In this document: positions 24,629-33,144 of the stretch, in pieces
Numbering within the stretch: the first letter of the stretch is position 1
Layout of the letters: every line of letters begins with the position of its first letter
DNA from: Burkholderiales bacterium
GTDB taxonomy: Bacteria; Pseudomonadota; Gammaproteobacteria; Burkholderiales; Burkholderiaceae_C
Assembly: GCA_019509985.1 (NCBI GenBank)
Contig: JAEKLF010000035.1
Coordinates: 87,812-151,811 of the forward strand
Direction of reading: 5' to 3'
DNA: 64,000 nucleotides
Notes under the pieces: generated by a model
Told to the model about the DNA's origin: nothing
The model's database searches: none
What the model saw: the letters and a program-made list of their open reading frames with translations, nothing else
Made by a program: the position numbers and the translations under genes

Positions 24629-25822
24629 ATGGCTCGCTTCGCATTCATCTGGGAACTCGGCGGCGCCTATGGCCACCTGGGTCGCATGATCCCGGTTGCC
24701 CGGGAGCTGCAGCAGCGCGGCCACGAGGTCGTTTTCATCATCCGCGAGCTGATCGAGGCCGAGCGGCTGCTGGGCCCCCACGGCTTCAAGTGGTACCAGG
24801 CGCCACTGTGGGTCGGCCGCGTGATGAACCTGCCCGACCCACTGAGTCATGCCGAGCTGCTGATGGCCTTCGGCTTCCTCGATCCGCCGGCGCTGCTCAG
24901 CATCAGCCGGGCCTGGCGCAATCTGCTCGGCCTGCTGGCGCCGGATGCCCTCGTCTTCGACTACTCGCCCACCGCCGTGCTGGCCGCGCGCGGCCTGGGC
25001 CTGCCGCAGCTGAATCTGGCCAACGGCTTCCAGGTGCCGCCGGCGGGCCGGCCGCTGCCGCCGCTGCGCTGGTGGCAGAAGGCACCGCCGGCGCGGCTGC
25101 TGGACTCCGAGCAGCAGGTCGTGCACGTGGCCAACCAGGTGCTCTACGAGCTGGGCGCGCCGCCCGTCGAAGGCATGCTGGACATCCTCTCCGGCAGCGC
25201 CGACGTCTTCGCCACGGTGCCCGAACTGGACCATTACCCGGACCGCAAGGGTGGCGACTTCGTCGGCCCCATCTTCGCGCTGGGTCGTGGCGAGGACGTG
25301 CATTGGCCCGCCAAAGGAAGCTTGCGCGTGTTCGCCTACCTCAAGCCCAACTACGGCGGCCTGGACACGCTGCTGACCGTGCTGCGCCAGCTCGACGCCA
25401 GCGTGCTTGTACACATCCCCGGCGTGTCGCGCCGCACGATCGAGAAGTTCGCGGGCGATAACCTGCAGATCTCGCGCCAGCCGCTGGACATCGAGCAAGT
25501 GCGCCAGAGCTGCGACGTGGCCGTGCTGCACGCCGGCCTGAGCACCGTGGCTGCCGTGCTGCTGGCCGGAAAGCCCGTGCTGCTCTTTCCCCAGCAGCTG
25601 GAGCAGACCATGTTCGCCCGCAGCGTCGAGGCCCTGGGCGTGGCCGTGGCCATCCCCGAGGCCGCGGCCGGCCAGTTCCAGCGCCTTGTCAAGCGTGCGC
25701 TGGCCGACGAGGGCATGAAGGACAAGGCCCGGCAGTTCGCCGACAAGTACCGCGGCTACGACCAGGCCGACGCCATCCGTGGCGTGGCCGACCGCTGCGA
25801 GGCCATGCTGGCCTCGCGCTGA
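24629..25822 (+). CDS. GT-B glycosyltransferase (UDP-glycosyltransferase/MGT-like)
   Basis: A 397-residue GT-B protein. N-terminal Rossmann half: MARFAFIWELGGAYGHLGRM, a nucleotide-sugar transferase opening of the family that includes MurG and MGT enzymes. C-terminal half: LRVFAYLKPNYGG and VLHAGLSTVAAVLLAGKPVL, a UDP-glycosyltransferase-like donor site HAG...GKP.LL.P..LEQ. Acceptor unknown; likely a glycolipid or small molecule. It has no signal peptide or transmembrane helix. No ribosome site precedes the ATG at 24629, and the frame upstream overlaps the terminator of the previous gene, so the start is fairly certain despite that. Confidence 0.8.
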   Translation: MARFAFIWELGGAYGHLGRMIPVARELQQRGHEVVFIIRELIEAERLLGPHGFKWYQAPLWVGRVMNLPDPLSHAELLMAFGFLDPPALLSISRAWRNLLGLLAPDALVFDYSPTAVLAARGLGLPQLNLANGFQVPPAGRPLPPLRWWQKAPPARLLDSEQQVVHVANQVLYELGAPPVEGMLDILSGSADVFATVPELDHYPDRKGGDFVGPIFALGRGEDVHWPAKGSLRVFAYLKPNYGGLDTLLTVLRQLDASVLVHIPGVSRRTIEKFAGDNLQISRQPLDIEQVRQSCDVAVLHAGLSTVAAVLLAGKPVLLFPQQLEQTMFARSVEALGVAVAIPEAAAGQFQRLVKRALADEGMKDKARQFADKYRGYDQADAIRGVADRCEAMLASR

Positions 25823-25948
25823 GCCGAACCGGCCCGGCCCGGCGGCCCCGGGAATGTGCGATGGGCGCCGTCATGACCATCTGCTAGTCTCCCGGGCTTC
25901 GTTTTTGACCCCGCGTCGCCCGGGTTTTCCCAGGGTTGGACGCCTTCG

Positions 25949-27253
25949 ATGGATACCGCTCTCGTACTCTTTCTGATCCTGATCAACGGCTTGTTCGCCA
26001 TGTCGGAGATGGCGTTGACCGCCAGCCGCAAAGCGCGTTTGCAGGTGATGGTGGAAAGCGGTGAGGGCGGGGCGCAGGCCGCGATGGATCTGCACGAGAA
26101 CCCGACCAAGTTCCTGTCCACGGTGCAGATCGGCATTACGGGCATCGGCGTGCTGAACGGCATCGTCGGCGACGCCGCCTTCTCCGGCCCGCTGTCGCAC
26201 TGGCTGACCGAGACCTTTGCGTTGAACCCGCATGCCACCGACATCGCGTCCACCGCCCTCGTCGTCATCATCATCACGCTGCTGACCATCGTCTTCGGCG
26301 AGCTGGTGCCCAAACGCATCGGCCAGATCTACCCGGAGACCGTGGCGCGGCTGGTCGCGCCGACGATGAACCTGATCTCCATTGGCGCACGGCCGCTGGT
26401 GCGCGCGCTGAGCTTCTCGACAGAGGCGACGCTGAGCCTGCTGGGCCTGCGCAACAAGGGCCAGCGCGGCGTGACGGAAGAAGAGATTGCCGCCAGCCTG
26501 GAAGAGGGCCTGGATGCCGGCGTCATCGAGCAGCACGAGCACCAGATGGTGCGCAACGTCTTCCGCCTGGATGAGCGCCAGATCGGCTCGATGATGATTC
26601 CGCGCGCCGAGATCGCCTGGCTGGACGCCGAGGCCACGCCGGCCGAGGTGCTGGTCGTGCTGCGCGAGCATGGCTTCAGCCGCTATCCGGTCTGCCGCGG
26701 CGGCCTGGGCGAAGTGCTCGGCGTGGCCTCGGCGCCGGCGCTGCTGGCGCGCCTGCTGGACGGCCAGCCGCTGGACCTGGCGGTGGGCCTGGAGGCGCCG
26801 CTGTTCGTTCCCGAGACGCTGTCGGGCATGGAGCTGCTGGAACATTTCCGCGTGTCGGACGCGCCGCTGGTCTTCGTCGTCGACGAGTACGGCGAGGTGC
26901 AGGGCGTCATTGCCGTGCGCGATGTGCTTGAGGCCATTGCCGGGGAGTTCAACGCTCCGAGCGATGGTGACGCCTGGGCGGTGCAGCGCGAGGACGGGAG
27001 CTGGCTGATCGACGGCCTGATCCCGGTTCCCGAGCTGAAGGACCGCCTGGAGCTGAAGGAACTGCCCGAAGAGGACCGTGGGCGCTACAACACCCTGGCC
27101 GGCATGATCATGCTGCTGCTCGGGCGCTTGCCGCGCACGACCGATGTCGTGGAGTGGGACGCGTGGAGATTCGAGGTCGTCGACCTCGACGGCAAGCGTG
27201 TAGACAAAGTGCTGGTCAGTCGTCTGGCCGAAGAAACTGGAGAGAAATCATGA
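25949..27253 (+). CDS. hemolysin-family CNNM/CBS membrane protein (CorC/HlyC type)
   Basis: A 434-residue protein with an N-terminal CNNM (DUF21) membrane domain of about four helices (LVLFLILINGLFAMSEMALT, VQIGITGIGVLNGIVGDAAF, VVIIITLLTIVFGELVPKRI), a pair of CBS domains (about 200-330; DERQIGSMMIPRAEIAWLD, FVVDEYGEVQGVIAVRD) and a C-terminal CorC_HlyC domain (YNTLAGMIMLLLGRLP). The family is linked to magnesium or cobalt efflux; despite the name there is no evidence of haemolysin activity. Its stop overlaps the start of sapC (ATGA), so they are co-transcribed. Confidence 0.93.
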   Translation: MDTALVLFLILINGLFAMSEMALTASRKARLQVMVESGEGGAQAAMDLHENPTKFLSTVQIGITGIGVLNGIVGDAAFSGPLSHWLTETFALNPHATDIASTALVVIIITLLTIVFGELVPKRIGQIYPETVARLVAPTMNLISIGARPLVRALSFSTEATLSLLGLRNKGQRGVTEEEIAASLEEGLDAGVIEQHEHQMVRNVFRLDERQIGSMMIPRAEIAWLDAEATPAEVLVVLREHGFSRYPVCRGGLGEVLGVASAPALLARLLDGQPLDLAVGLEAPLFVPETLSGMELLEHFRVSDAPLVFVVDEYGEVQGVIAVRDVLEAIAGEFNAPSDGDAWAVQREDGSWLIDGLIPVPELKDRLELKELPEEDRGRYNTLAGMIMLLLGRLPRTTDVVEWDAWRFEVVDLDGKRVDKVLVSRLAEETGEKS

Positions 27254-27984
27254 GCAACCCCCCGATGTACGGCGAACTGCTGCCGCTGGACCGCGAAGTC
27301 CACAAGAACCTGAAGCTGGACACGAGCCAGGCCGTCGTCAGCCGCGTGGCCGATCAGAACTCGGTCTTCCTCGCTGCCGTCGAGTTCGGTGATGCCTGCA
27401 AGGAATACCCCATCGTCTTCGTCCGCGCCGGCGAGCCGGGCGCCGATGGCAAGCCGCCCGTTGCGCCGCTGGCCGTACTGGGCCTCAAGGCCGGCTCCAA
27501 CCTCTTCGTCGAGGGCGACAAGTGGACCGGCAACTACGTGCCGGCCTATGTGCGCCGCTACCCCTTCGCGATGGCTCGCCTGGATGGCAACGCCAACAAC
27601 CTGGCCGTCTGCTACGACACCCAGTGGGCCGCGTTCAATGACACCACCGGTGAGCCGCTGTTCAACAACGGCGAGCCGACCGAGTTCCTCGTCGGCGCGA
27701 AGAACTTCCTGGAGAACTTCGAGCAGGAAGCCGAGCGCACCCGCCTGATCTGCAACCTGCTCGTCGAGATGGACCTGCTGCAGGACATGCGCTTCGAGGC
27801 CACGATGCCCAATGGCGAGAAGATCGACGTCGAAGGCTTCCTCGCGCTGGACGAGAAGAAGTACGCCGAGCTGCCCGACGACAAGGTACTGCAGTTGCAC
27901 CGCAACGGCCTGATCGCGATGATCGAGATGCACCGCCTGTCGCTGACCAACATGAACCGCCTGGCGGGCAAGTACGCGGCCTAA
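27250..27984 (+). CDS. SapC family protein
   Basis: A 244-residue protein with the SapC (PF07277) pattern: LLPLDREVHKNLKL, VVSRVADQNSVFLAAVEF, YPIVFVR, YVPAYVRRYPFAMA, LFNNGEPTEFLVGAKNFLEN and the C-terminal LHRNGLIAMIEMHRLSLTNM. SapC-like proteins often sit in TonB-receptor loci with tryptophan halogenase-like genes in proteobacteria; here the halogenase and receptor are 11-20 kb away. Function is not established. The start overlaps the previous stop by ATGA with GGAGAG upstream. A perfect terminator follows. Confidence 0.92.
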   Translation: MSNPPMYGELLPLDREVHKNLKLDTSQAVVSRVADQNSVFLAAVEFGDACKEYPIVFVRAGEPGADGKPPVAPLAVLGLKAGSNLFVEGDKWTGNYVPAYVRRYPFAMARLDGNANNLAVCYDTQWAAFNDTTGEPLFNNGEPTEFLVGAKNFLENFEQEAERTRLICNLLVEMDLLQDMRFEATMPNGEKIDVEGFLALDEKKYAELPDDKVLQLHRNGLIAMIEMHRLSLTNMNRLAGKYAA

Positions 27985-28005
27985 TCCGCTCCTGCGCTCG
28001 TCACG

Positions 28006-28031
28006 AGGCCACGCGATGCGTGGCCTTTTTT
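28006..28031 (+). terminator. rho-independent terminator after sapC
   Basis: AGGCCACGC-GAT-GCGTGGCCT perfect 9-bp stem with a run of six T. Confidence 0.92.
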
Positions 28032-28057
28032 GTGGGCGCGCCGCTATGCTGGTTTCG

Positions 28058-29374
28058 ATGAGCCTGACCGCCGACCTCCTCGCCGAGCCTGACTGCGCCG
28101 TGCTGTTTGAGCCGGCCGCTTTTGTTCAGGCGCTGCTGGACGTGGAAGCGGCGCTGGCGCTGGCGCGCGCCGACGCCGGACTGCAGTCCTGGTCGTCGGC
28201 ACGCGAGGTCCAGGCCGCCTGCCGCGTCGAGCATTTCGACCTGCCGACGCTGGCGGCTGCCGGCCGGCAGGGAGGCACCGTCGTCGCGCCGCTGGTGGCG
28301 GCGCTGGCCGCGCGCCTGAGTGGCGAAGCCGAGGCCGAGCTGCATGCCGGCGCGACCAGTCAGGACCTCATCGACACGGCTCTCGTGCTGCAGACGCGGC
28401 GCGCCCTCGTGCTCATCGAGGCCGAGGTCTTCGCCGCGGCCGAGGCGTTGCTGGCGCTGGCCGACACCCATCCCGGCCAACCCGCGCTCGCACGCACGCT
28501 GCTGCAGCCGGCCGGCGTCATCCCGCTGAAGCTACGCCTGGCCCAATGGCTGCAGGCCCTGCTCGGCGGGACCGAACCGATGCGCGCAGCCGCGGCCGGC
28601 GCGCTGCAGCTGCAGTTCGGGGGCAGTGCGGGGCAGGGCGCGCCTGAGGCCGTCGCTGCGGTGCTGGGCCGCAACCTTCGCCTGCCCGTGCCGGCGCTGT
28701 GCTGGCAGACGCGGCGCGGCGACTGGCTGCGGCTGGGCACCGAGCTGGCCCTGCTCAGCGGCTCGGCCGCCAAGATTGCCGAGGACCTCGCGCTGCTCAG
28801 CCTGCCCGAGGTGGGCGAAGCACGTTTTGCCGGTGGTGGCGGGTCCAGTGCGATGCCGCACAAGCGCAACCCGGCCGCGCTGATGCGCGCCCTGGCCGCG
28901 GCCCAGGCGCAGCCGCAGCGGCTGGCCACGCTGCTGGCCGCGATGCCCCAGCAGCTCGAGCGCGCCCTCGGGCCCTGGCAGGCCGAGCTGGCCGCCTGGC
29001 CGGATCTCGTCATTGGCGCCCACGCGACTCTGGCGGCGCTGCGCGAGGCGCTGCAAGGCCTGAGCTTCGACCCGGCACGTTTGCAGGCCAACCTCGACGC
29101 GCAGCACGGCGCGCTGCAGGCCGAAGCCCTGGCCCGCGCGCTCGCGCCCCGTCTGGGGCGAGCCGCGGCCCAGGCCCAGGTCGCGGCCTGGTGCACGCGC
29201 ATCGGGCCGGGCCTGCACCTGCGCGACCTGGCCGGCCCGGAGTTCGCGGCCATCTTCGACGCACCGCTCGACGAAGCTGCGGCCGAGAGCGTGCTGGCCG
29301 CCTGGCGTCACCGCCTGCCGCATCTGCGGCCCGAGGCTTACTCCCACGGAGACCCCCATGTCCCGACCGCCTGA
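28058..29374 (+). CDS. pcaB: 3-carboxy-cis,cis-muconate cycloisomerase
   Basis: A 438-residue member of the fumarase/aspartase superfamily that cyclises 3-carboxymuconate to 4-carboxymuconolactone in the protocatechuate branch of the beta-ketoadipate pathway. Motifs: AGATSQDLIDTALVLQTRRA, QPAGVIPLKLRLAQWLQALL, the signature GGGGSSAMPHKRNPAALMRA, and a PcaB-type N-terminus (LTADLLAEPDCAVLFEP). I chose the ATG at 28058; one at 28046 is also possible. Its end overlaps the next gene by 17 nt, so the two are translationally coupled. The ring-cleaving PcaGH dioxygenase is not in the window. Confidence 0.9.
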   Translation: MSLTADLLAEPDCAVLFEPAAFVQALLDVEAALALARADAGLQSWSSAREVQAACRVEHFDLPTLAAAGRQGGTVVAPLVAALAARLSGEAEAELHAGATSQDLIDTALVLQTRRALVLIEAEVFAAAEALLALADTHPGQPALARTLLQPAGVIPLKLRLAQWLQALLGGTEPMRAAAAGALQLQFGGSAGQGAPEAVAAVLGRNLRLPVPALCWQTRRGDWLRLGTELALLSGSAAKIAEDLALLSLPEVGEARFAGGGGSSAMPHKRNPAALMRALAAAQAQPQRLATLLAAMPQQLERALGPWQAELAAWPDLVIGAHATLAALREALQGLSFDPARLQANLDAQHGALQAEALARALAPRLGRAAAQAQVAAWCTRIGPGLHLRDLAGPEFAAIFDAPLDEAAAESVLAAWRHRLPHLRPEAYSHGDPHVPTA

Positions 29375-30587
29375 CGACGAGCGCCTCGACGACTTCAGCC
29401 ACGGCCTGGCGCGCCGCCGCGAAGTGCTGGGCGACGCTTGGGTGCGCCGAGCGACGCTGGACGCGACCACCTTCAATGCCGACTTCCAGGCCCTGATCAC
29501 CCGCTACGCCTGGGACGCAGTCTGGAACCGCCCGGGTCTGCCCACCGAGACGCGCCGCCTGCTCGTGCTGGCCTTCACGATGGCCCAGGGCCGCTGGGAG
29601 GAGTTCGACCTGCATTGCCGTGCGGCTCTCGCCGCCGAGGTGCCGCCCGAGACCGTGCGCGAGGTGCTGATCCAGGGCGCCATCTACGCCGGCGTGCCGG
29701 CCGCCAACACGGCCTTCAAGCGCACGGCCGCCCTGCTGGCCGAACTCGGCATCAAGTCCGAGGCCGCGCCGCTGATGCCGGCCACGCGCGAGCGCCGCCA
29801 CACCACTTTCAGCCAGCCGCAACTGGCGGTGGTGCTGCAGGGGGAGGGTGACAGGGCGCCGGTTCTGCTGGCCCACCCGCTGGGCTTGAGCGAGGCCGTC
29901 TGGCAGGACCTGGCCCGCCGCCTGGCGGCACAGGGCCACCCGACGCTGCGCTACGACCTGCGCGGCCATGGCCGCTCACCCAACCCGGCCGGGGCCTGGG
30001 GCCTGGCCGAACTCGCCGAGGATGCGGCGCGGCTGATCGGCGAGTGGGGGCGCGGGCCGGTCGTCATGCTGGGCCTGTCGCTGGGTGGCCTGGTGGCCCA
30101 GCAACTCGCCGCGACGCGCCCCGAACTGTTGCGCGGCCTGGTGCTGGCGCATTGCGACTCCCACTACCCCGAGTCCGCGCGAGCCGTCTTCAGTGCCCGC
30201 ATCGAGGCCGTGCACCGTCAGGGCATGGGCGCTGTCGTCGACACCGTGCTGGCCCGCTACCTGAACGCCGACCTGCGCGCAACGCGTCCTGACATTGAAG
30301 CCGCCTTGCGCGATACCCTGCTGGCCCAGGATCCGGCGGCCTATGCACAGACCTGCGCGGCGGTCCGCGACGCCGATTTGCGCGGGGCGCTATCCAACTG
30401 GCGAGGGCCGACGTTGGTCGTTGGCGGTGCGCTGGATGCCGGCGTGCCACCCGAGCGCATTCAGGCGCTGGCAGCAACGCTCCCGCAGGCGCGACTGCGA
30501 CTTCTGGCGGGGGCTTCTCACCTGGGACCGGTCGAGGCGCCAGAGGTATTTTCATCAGAGGTTGTCACCTTTTTAGGTGACGCATAA
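29358..30587 (+). CDS. fused 4-carboxymuconolactone decarboxylase / 3-oxoadipate enol-lactonase
   Basis: A 409-residue two-domain protein. Residues 1-139 are a complete PcaC decarboxylase (RREVLGDAWVRRATLDATTF, LITRYAWDAVWNRPGL, VLIQGAIYAGVPAANTAFK). Residues 140-409 are an alpha/beta hydrolase of PcaD type (LAHPLGLSEAVWQDLA, LRYDLRGHGRSPNP, nucleophile Ser in GLSLGG, catalytic His in GASHLGP). Together they convert 4-carboxymuconolactone to 3-oxoadipate, the two steps after PcaB. The domain order C then D is the reverse of the PcaD-PcaC fusion (PcaL) of actinobacteria. It overlaps pcaB by 17 nt. Confidence 0.9.
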   Translation: MSRPPDDERLDDFSHGLARRREVLGDAWVRRATLDATTFNADFQALITRYAWDAVWNRPGLPTETRRLLVLAFTMAQGRWEEFDLHCRAALAAEVPPETVREVLIQGAIYAGVPAANTAFKRTAALLAELGIKSEAAPLMPATRERRHTTFSQPQLAVVLQGEGDRAPVLLAHPLGLSEAVWQDLARRLAAQGHPTLRYDLRGHGRSPNPAGAWGLAELAEDAARLIGEWGRGPVVMLGLSLGGLVAQQLAATRPELLRGLVLAHCDSHYPESARAVFSARIEAVHRQGMGAVVDTVLARYLNADLRATRPDIEAALRDTLLAQDPAAYAQTCAAVRDADLRGALSNWRGPTLVVGGALDAGVPPERIQALAATLPQARLRLLAGASHLGPVEAPEVFSSEVVTFLGDA

Positions 30588-30698
30588 ATTCGCGCTCGGC
30601 GGAAAACACATGTATCCAGGTGTTGTCCAGCCTTAAAAGTCACATTCCAATCCCTAGACTTCGCGGCTCGGTGCGTTGGGCGCCCAAGGATGCAGTCA

Positions 30699-31394
30699 AT
30701 GATCTCGATATTCAAAGAAAGCCGCCCCGCGCCGCTCGACAACCCCTTCGGTGGCCCGCCGCTGGAATTGAACAGCGATTTCGGTGCGATCGACGGAGAT
30801 GCACTGGACTTGGTTGAACGCCGTTACGGCGACCGGGGCCTGATGGTCAAACGCGAGCAATTCAGCAGCCGCAATGAGGACGGCGACATCGTTTGCACGG
30901 CCCGCGATGGCGAGAAGATCATCGGCACGCTTTCGGTGCGCTTCGACGGTGTGGGTGGCCTGAACGCGGATCTGCTCTTCGGGGCCGAAATGGCCGAGTG
31001 GCGTGCGGCGGGGATCACGCTCTGCGAATTCGGCGGCTTGGCCGTCGACAAACACTCCCGCGAACCCAAGCGCGTGCTGGCGCAGATCTTTCACCTTGGC
31101 TATCTGCATGCCCACCGTCGTGCGCGCGTGGCACGCCTGGTCATTGAAGTGAACCCGCGCCATGTGGCCTTCTACCGCCGCTGGCTGGGCTTGCTGCCGT
31201 ACACCACGGCGCGCCACAACCCGCGCGTCGACGCGCCGGCGGTATTGATGAGCATGGATTTTGCGACGGCGCGCGAGCAGATCTCGCTGCTGGGCGGCCG
31301 CCCGGAACTGCTGTCGACGGCGCGCTGCCTTTATCCGATGTTCTGGGACGAGGCGACCGAGGCCGCGATGCTGGCCAAGCTACCGGTGACCTGA
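30699..31394 (+). CDS. FeeM-like N-acyl amino acid synthase / GNAT acyltransferase
   Basis: A 231-residue GNAT-fold protein resembling FeeM N-acyltransferases and the acyltransferases associated with PEP-CTERM/exosortase systems: SRNEDGDIVCTARDGEKIIG, TLSVRFDG, CEFGGLAVDKHSREPKRVLA, YLHAHRRARVARLVIEVNPR, HVAFYRRWLGLLPY. It would transfer a long acyl chain from acyl-ACP to an amino acid or amine. Two ATGs are possible, 30690 and 30699; the second has AAGG at a better distance (9 nt). It stands alone with no biosynthetic neighbours. Confidence 0.75.
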   Translation: MISIFKESRPAPLDNPFGGPPLELNSDFGAIDGDALDLVERRYGDRGLMVKREQFSSRNEDGDIVCTARDGEKIIGTLSVRFDGVGGLNADLLFGAEMAEWRAAGITLCEFGGLAVDKHSREPKRVLAQIFHLGYLHAHRRARVARLVIEVNPRHVAFYRRWLGLLPYTTARHNPRVDAPAVLMSMDFATAREQISLLGGRPELLSTARCLYPMFWDEATEAAMLAKLPVT

Positions 31395-31419
31395 GCCGGC
31401 ACGGGTCATTTCGGCAGCG

Positions 31420-32229
31420 CTACATCAAGTCGCCGCTGTAGCGGTCGGCCTTGGCCACGACCTTTTTGCCGTAAAGCGGGGCCGCCAGGCCCCAGAGCAC
31501 GAAGTTGTTCACCAGCCGCGGCAGCAGCGGCAGCGGGCGTGGCACGTCGACGATGAGGACGACCCGCGGCTCGCTTGCATGGTTCACGACCGCATGCGGC
31601 CAGGAGTCATCGAACATGACGCCTTCGCCTTCCTTCCAGGTGTAGGGTTGGCCGGCGACGCGGATGTGGGGTGGGTTCACCCGCGGTACGCGAATGCCTA
31701 GGTGGTAGCGCAGATAGCCGACATAAGGACCGTCGTGCTCTGGGATGGACTTGCCCGGATCGAGCACCGAGAAGAAGGCCTGCAACACGCCCGGGACCTG
31801 CGCCAGCGCCGCGCAGGTGGCCGGGCAGCGTGCCCGGTTCGCATCGGGCCGGTGGCCGAGCAGCTCCAGCATGTAGACCTTCCAGTCACCGGCGGTGGCT
31901 GCAGAGATCTCGGTGGCTGGCCGGTTGACGTCGTGGTAGCGCGGCATGGAGACGTGGCCGGCCAGCAGCGCATCGCACTCCGCCCGGATCAACGGGTAGG
32001 CCCGCTCCAGCGCGCGCAACTCGGGTCGCGTGGCATCGATGTCGAAGAAGACGGGGCGTTGTTCATGGCCAGCGTAGTGAAGCAACAGGTTGTTCACCGC
32101 GCGTTTGGGGGCGTGGTAGTCCATGGGCGTGAAGCGGGGTACGGCTGAAAACTGATTCTTCCGATCCGTCCGCCCGTTAGCAGCGGTGCGGGTCTTGCCC
32201 GCAAGCGACATGGGGTTTTGCATCGGCAC
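31420..32229 (-). CDS. aspartyl/asparaginyl beta-hydroxylase family oxygenase
   Basis: A 269-residue protein with an Asp_Arg_Hydrox domain (about 70-250). The Fe(II) and 2-oxoglutarate site is visible as SIPEHDGPYVGYLRYHLG, where the first His and Asp are ligands, and DDSWPHAVVNHASEPRVVL, which holds the distal His and the 2-oxoglutarate Arg. Hydroxylases of this group modify lipids (LpxO-like) or proteins in bacteria; the substrate here is unknown. The start at 32229 is uncertain; an in-frame ATG at 32124 (MDYHAPKRAV) begins the homologous part. Confidence 0.8.
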   Translation of the reverse strand: MPMQNPMSLAGKTRTAANGRTDRKNQFSAVPRFTPMDYHAPKRAVNNLLLHYAGHEQRPVFFDIDATRPELRALERAYPLIRAECDALLAGHVSMPRYHDVNRPATEISAATAGDWKVYMLELLGHRPDANRARCPATCAALAQVPGVLQAFFSVLDPGKSIPEHDGPYVGYLRYHLGIRVPRVNPPHIRVAGQPYTWKEGEGVMFDDSWPHAVVNHASEPRVVLIVDVPRPLPLLPRLVNNFVLWGLAAPLYGKKVVAKADRYSGDLM

Positions 32230-32340
32230 TCGAACTTTTTCAGAGCCGGCGCGCTAACGCGGAAACAAATTGCAAGAGCTGTTTGGCATGAAACTGTGCC
32301 GGCAGCGCGCCACCCCAAACTTGCCGGCGGCCGAGGCAAG

Positions 32341-33075
32341 TCAGCCCGCACCGCGCCCGCCCAACCGCGCGGACAGCGTGCGAGCCGCGTCCTTCAGCAG
32401 CTTGGCGGACGAGCCGTTGGCCGCCGTGTCGAAGCTGGCGCTCGGGCCGATGGCGGTCAGCGTCAGCACCAGGCGGCCGCCCGCGTCGAAGACCGGCGCA
32501 GCCAGCGCGCTGACGCCGGCGACGACGCCGTCGCGCGAATTGGCCAGGCCGGCCCGGCGCACCTTGTCCATCAGGGCCGCTTCCGGTAGCGCCTCGCCCA
32601 GTGCCGCTGCGTCCTCGCCCCGGTAGGCCGAGAACAGGCGCCCTGATGCCGTGCCGGCGAGGCTCATCACCGTGCCGTGGCGCATGCTGATATGTACCGG
32701 CGTCGGCCCCTCGGCGACGCGCACGATGGTGGGCCCGCGCGTGCCCCAGACGGCGATTGCGACCGTGTGGCCCAACTGCAGCGCCAGGTTCTCAATGACC
32801 GGCGTGGCCAGCCGCACCGGGTCGTACTGCTGCAGGCTGATGAGGCCCAGCTGCAGCGCCAGCGGCCCCAGACCATAGGCACTACCGTCCTCCTGCTCGA
32901 CCAACCCGATCTTGATGAAGCTGACCAGATAGGGGTGGGCCTTGGCCGGCGTCATGCCGGCCTCGCGGGCCAGGTCCTTGAGCGCCATTGGCCGACCGTG
33001 GTGGGCCAGCGCCAGCAGCAACTGGCCGCCGACTTCGATGCTCTGGATGCCCCGTGGGGCCTTGGGCTCAACCAT
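32341..33075 (-). CDS. IclR-family transcriptional regulator of the homogentisate operon
   Basis: A 244-residue regulator: N-terminal winged helix at about 10-70 (QSIEVGGQLLLALAHHGRPM, LKDLAREAGMTPAKAHPYLV) and IclR effector domain (VHISMRHGTVMSLAGTASG, AGVSALAAPVFDAGGRLVLT). It is divergent from the catabolic operon that begins at 33145, leaving a 69-bp AT-rich shared promoter region, so it very likely controls that operon in response to an aromatic acid. The start at 33075 aligns with the family N-terminus; no ribosome site is obvious. Confidence 0.9.
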   Translation of the reverse strand: MVEPKAPRGIQSIEVGGQLLLALAHHGRPMALKDLAREAGMTPAKAHPYLVSFIKIGLVEQEDGSAYGLGPLALQLGLISLQQYDPVRLATPVIENLALQLGHTVAIAVWGTRGPTIVRVAEGPTPVHISMRHGTVMSLAGTASGRLFSAYRGEDAAALGEALPEAALMDKVRRAGLANSRDGVVAGVSALAAPVFDAGGRLVLTLTAIGPSASFDTAANGSSAKLLKDAARTLSARLGGRGAG

Positions 33076-33144
33076 GCAGAAAATTCTATATTGGTGAATT
33101 GATTTGGAATAGGCTAAATTTCGGCTTCGACGTTGGAGACCTGC
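33076..33144. promoter_or_regulatory. divergent promoter/operator region for IclR and the hmg operon
   Basis: This 69-bp region is much richer in A+T than its surroundings (AATTCTATATTGGTGAATT, then TTGATTTGGAATAGGC), with ATTC...GAAT and AATT...AATT symmetry that could be the IclR operator. GGAG lies 7 nt before the ATG at 33145. Confidence 0.5.

Noticed and set aside
25949..27253. CNNM/CBS protein considered as a haemolysin
   Set aside because: The name comes from an old annotation; the domains indicate a membrane ion-transport-related protein.
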